Position numbers and translations under genes: made by a program | Notes under the pieces: model-generated | The model's input: the letters and a program-made list of their open reading frames with translations, nothing else | Database searches by the model: none | What the model was told of the DNA's origin: nothing | Part shown: one piece after another, positions 61,401-64,000 of the stretch | How positions within the stretch are numbered: the stretch's first letter is position 1 | Layout of the letters: the number at the start of each line of letters is the position of its first letter | DNA from: Beta vulgaris subsp. vulgaris | Lineage: Eukaryota; Streptophyta; Magnoliopsida; Caryophyllales; Amaranthaceae | Direction of reading: 5' to 3' | DNA length: 64,000 nucleotides | Assembly (NCBI RefSeq): GCF_026745355.1 | Contig: NC_079207.1 | Coordinates: forward strand, 10,671,764-10,735,763

Positions 61401-63704
61401 TGCCATATCATTCAAAATGTCGCAGGTGGGTTAAGAAGGTGGTACAATCCACCATGGTACTCAGAGCAGATACCTTCAACTCCATATGATCCAATAGTTT
61501 TACGCAAAGCTTTTGAAAAGGTATATTAGGAGTCCTAATTGGCATTTCTTCATATGATCAATGTTGCTTGGTCATTCTGACTTGCTCCTGACTTTAGTTT
61601 TTGCCTACACTCTAGACTAAGGAAGAAATAGTTCTGTGGTCGTTTCTGCAAAACATAATATCGTATTAAGTGAATTTCCTCTTCTTGTCAGGTTTGTGAT
61701 GGATTCAAATCTTCTTTCAATTAATTTACATTTTGCATTTGTAATTCTTTGCAGTCTGTGCTTAAGAGACTAATGACTGATGTCCCATTTGGTGTACTTC
61801 TGTCGGGTGGACTGGATTCATCTCTTGTTGCTGCTGTGGCATCACGTCACTTGGCAGAAACAGAAGGAGCATCCCAATGGGGTTCACAGTTGCACTCCTT
61901 TTGTGTTGGTTTGAAGGTGAGAATGACTTCGGACATTATATATACTTCATAAATTCATCTTACTTGGCAGTTCTTGCTCAAGTCAAACTGCTGCGCCTGT
62001 TTAATAAGACAACACTTCGGGAGTTTGGACTCGTCTTTAGGGAAAAAAACCATGGTCGCGGGAACGGTCGCGTTGTCACGGAAAATAGAACGTTTCGCGG
62101 CCGACGCGGCGTGAATTTTTTTTATAAATTCACATTAATATGTTCTAACCTTATTTGCTTTGTTTTAGTTTATGAAGCATTATTGCAACATAATATAATC
62201 AAATCTATCATAATATCATGTTTCATTAGCTATATAATTAAATCTTAAAATATTTTTGGTCAATATTTAAAAAGAACGGATGTGACGGGGATACGGCGAG
62301 TTTGCGTTACAGTTAGGACAACACGGCGAGAAGTATGTGATTTTTTATTATGGCGTTCTGTAACAGGATTTCGCGAAGCGACAAATCCAAAATCCGTTAT
62401 AGAATGGCCGCTCTGTAGCGGAACGGGAGAGTTTTAATTCCATATTGCTCATGGCATAACTACTTTCTTAGGTGGTTAGGTTTACCTTGGTTGAGTTTTA
62501 GGCTGCCATGAGCCCCTCCCCTCTCAATGTGAAGCAAGGTTTGAGCATCGTGCCCTCGCGATCAAGATCCAAATAGTTGGGTCTGATAATAGAATTTCTG
62601 TTCTTTTGGATAAGAAAGAAAATTGTTGACTAGTAACAATACTTTTAGTATCTATGAAGTGAATGATCCTAAATGAGATACATTTTGCTGAGATGAGTTT
62701 TATGAAAGCCAACAATAATCATTAGTATATGGACACGCAGCTCTTATAATCATGAAAGATTTGTGATATCTATCACTTGAATGATCCTAAATGAGACTAC
62801 ACCTGGTGTGAATTAACTAGTCTGAAATTAATTTTAAAATTGGTATGCAACTCTTAGAATCATGAATAACAATGTGTGATGAGAAAGCATTTATTTGCCT
62901 GGTTGGAAATTTGACATAACATAGCTGTATATAGATCAGGTCCAGCGTGTACAGATAATGGAAGTGTACATGTAGTTCTCTGCTCAATTTTCTTCAAGGA
63001 TTTCCTGATGGGAGTTCAAGTTGATCTTTGTTCCAGTTATGGGATCTTGGTACTAAATTCTCTTTTGTTGTTCAGGGTTCTCCTGATCTCAATGCTGCAA
63101 GAGAGGTTGCTGATTATCTTGGAACTCGTCATCACGAGTTTTATTTCACTGTTCAGGTAGCTTCCTTATAAAATCAATCGGATAGAAGATCAAATCAAAT
63201 TCAGCTTTGAATACATCAGACAACTAAACTTATATTTGTTTCTCAAATTTAGGAAGGCATTGATGCACTTGAAGAGGTTATATATCATATTGAGACCTAT
63301 GATGTTACAACTATCAGAGCCAGCACCCCGATGTTTCTGATGTCCCGGAAAATCAAATCTCTCGGAGTAAAGATGGTTCTTTCTGGTGAAGGAGCTGATG
63401 AAATTTTTGGTGGTTACTTGTATTTCCACAAGGCACCTAACAAGAAGGAATTTCATGAGGAAACTTGCAGAAAGGTATTCTAGGGATGTGAATCTTTTAC
63501 AAATGGAACTATTCTCGTTTGTTTTTAACATTCTGACCATGGCTGTGATCTGGTGTTTGTATTGTTCAGATTAAAGCTCTTCATCTGTATGATTGCTTGA
63601 GAGCCAATAAGTCAACATCAGCCTGGGGTGTTGAAGCACGTGTTCCCTTTCTGGATAAAGATTTTATCGATGTCGCAATGGGTATTGATCCAGAGTGGAA
63701 AATG
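58452..63704 (+). CDS. ASN: Asparagine synthetase (glutamine-hydrolysing), first 416 aa, runs off the window
   Basis: Ten exons are visible: 58452-58531, 59893-60031, 60316-60411, 60559-60700, 61203-61298, 61426-61520, 61755-61916, 63076-63156, 63253-63474 and 63570-63704. All join in frame. The protein begins MCGILAVFG, where Cys2 is the glutaminase nucleophile after Met removal. The class II amidotransferase domain shows LRHRGPDW and NGEIYNH. The synthetase domain shows the ATP pyrophosphatase loop SGGLDSS (233-239), [19 protein letters not shown] and [11 protein letters not shown]. The enzyme makes asparagine and glutamate from aspartate, glutamine and ATP in the cytosol, for nitrogen transport. 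Plant enzymes have about 580-590 residues, so roughly 170 remain beyond 64000. Intron 7 is 1.16 kb and contains a CpG-rich repeat. Confidence 0.97.
62040..62435. repeat. CpG-rich repeat-like insert in intron 7 of asparagine synthetase
   Basis: Two CpG-rich arms (about 62050-62112 and 62276-62430, with gtcgcgggaacggtcgcg and tggccgctctgtagcgg) surround an AT-rich core. This contrasts with the rest of the intron and suggests a non-autonomous transposon. Ends were not resolved. Confidence 0.4.
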
Positions 63705-64000
63705 GTAATTGACATTTTCATTCGATACATATTGCTGCTCTGTGGATAAATTTCAACCAATATGAATTTCTGAACCCTATATATATAAATGATATTTTCA
63801 AGAGGTACGTGGATGGGATTCTAGTGTATCGCTATGACGCTATCTGAGGGAGAACCACCAGTGAAACTAAAGTACAAGGAAAAGAAAAAGAAAAAGAAGA
63901 TAAACTAGAACAAAATTAAAAAACAAGAACCCTAGATCTAGCTTCTCAAGGAAGCTGTACATAGTGTGGTGGCAAGAACCATCGACTTAGGCTGCCGATC
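63705..64000 (+). other. Start of intron 10 of asparagine synthetase
   Basis: The donor gtaatt follows exon 10 at 63704. No further exon homology is seen before the window ends. Confidence 0.7.

Overview
The window is nuclear plant DNA. It has spliced protein genes with GT-AG introns (one GC-AG) and dense nested transposons: Ty1/copia, Ty3-type solo LTR, TRIM, SINE, Helitron, Stowaway and hAT MITEs. The proteins are plant families (NPH3, RABH1, a ROCK1-type transporter, glutamine-dependent asparagine synthetase, a defensin-like peptide), which indicates a eudicot. Amaranthaceae/Caryophyllales is a guess from the repeat types and is not proven.

Six host genes are supported exon by exon. (1) 13529-16865 (+): a 187-aa tail-anchored protein of unknown function. 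(2) 17751-21655 (-): RABH1/Rab6 GTPase, 207 aa. (3) 35433-36408 (+): a two-exon secreted defensin-like peptide, 90 aa. (4) 38766-44230 (+): BTB-NPH3 protein, 619 aa. (5) 45322-45813 (-): organellar uL23 ribosomal protein, 163 aa. (6) 49625-55119 (-): ROCK1-like nucleotide-sugar transporter, 334 aa. A seventh gene, asparagine synthetase, starts at 58452 (+) and runs off the right edge after ten visible exons (416 aa). These genes do not form a pathway; they are ordinary single-copy-type genes separated by repeats.

Repeat layout. 1-5.3 kb: a Helitron, SINEs, and a TRIM inside a MITE. 5292-11234: a complete copia element with 5-bp target duplication but a heavily frameshifted gag-pol. 22.2-31.4 kb: a graveyard with a papain-type protease remnant, an 18S rRNA fragment, a 3,020-bp solo LTR, a retroelement RNase H remnant, a 2.5-kb terminal-inverted-repeat element with a Helitron inside it, and a second TRIM. 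31.5-34.2 kb: a three-level nest whose innermost element has hairpin ends, a long tandem array and a captured 5' part of a protein disulfide isomerase gene. A second member of that hairpin-ended family lies at 47700-48812. 45.9-47.3 kb: a run of Stowaway MITEs, one split by a hAT MITE.

The hairpin-ended, array-bearing, gene-capturing family and the palindromic TRIM at 3 kb are the most unusual items. All calls were made by eye; no search or alignment was run.
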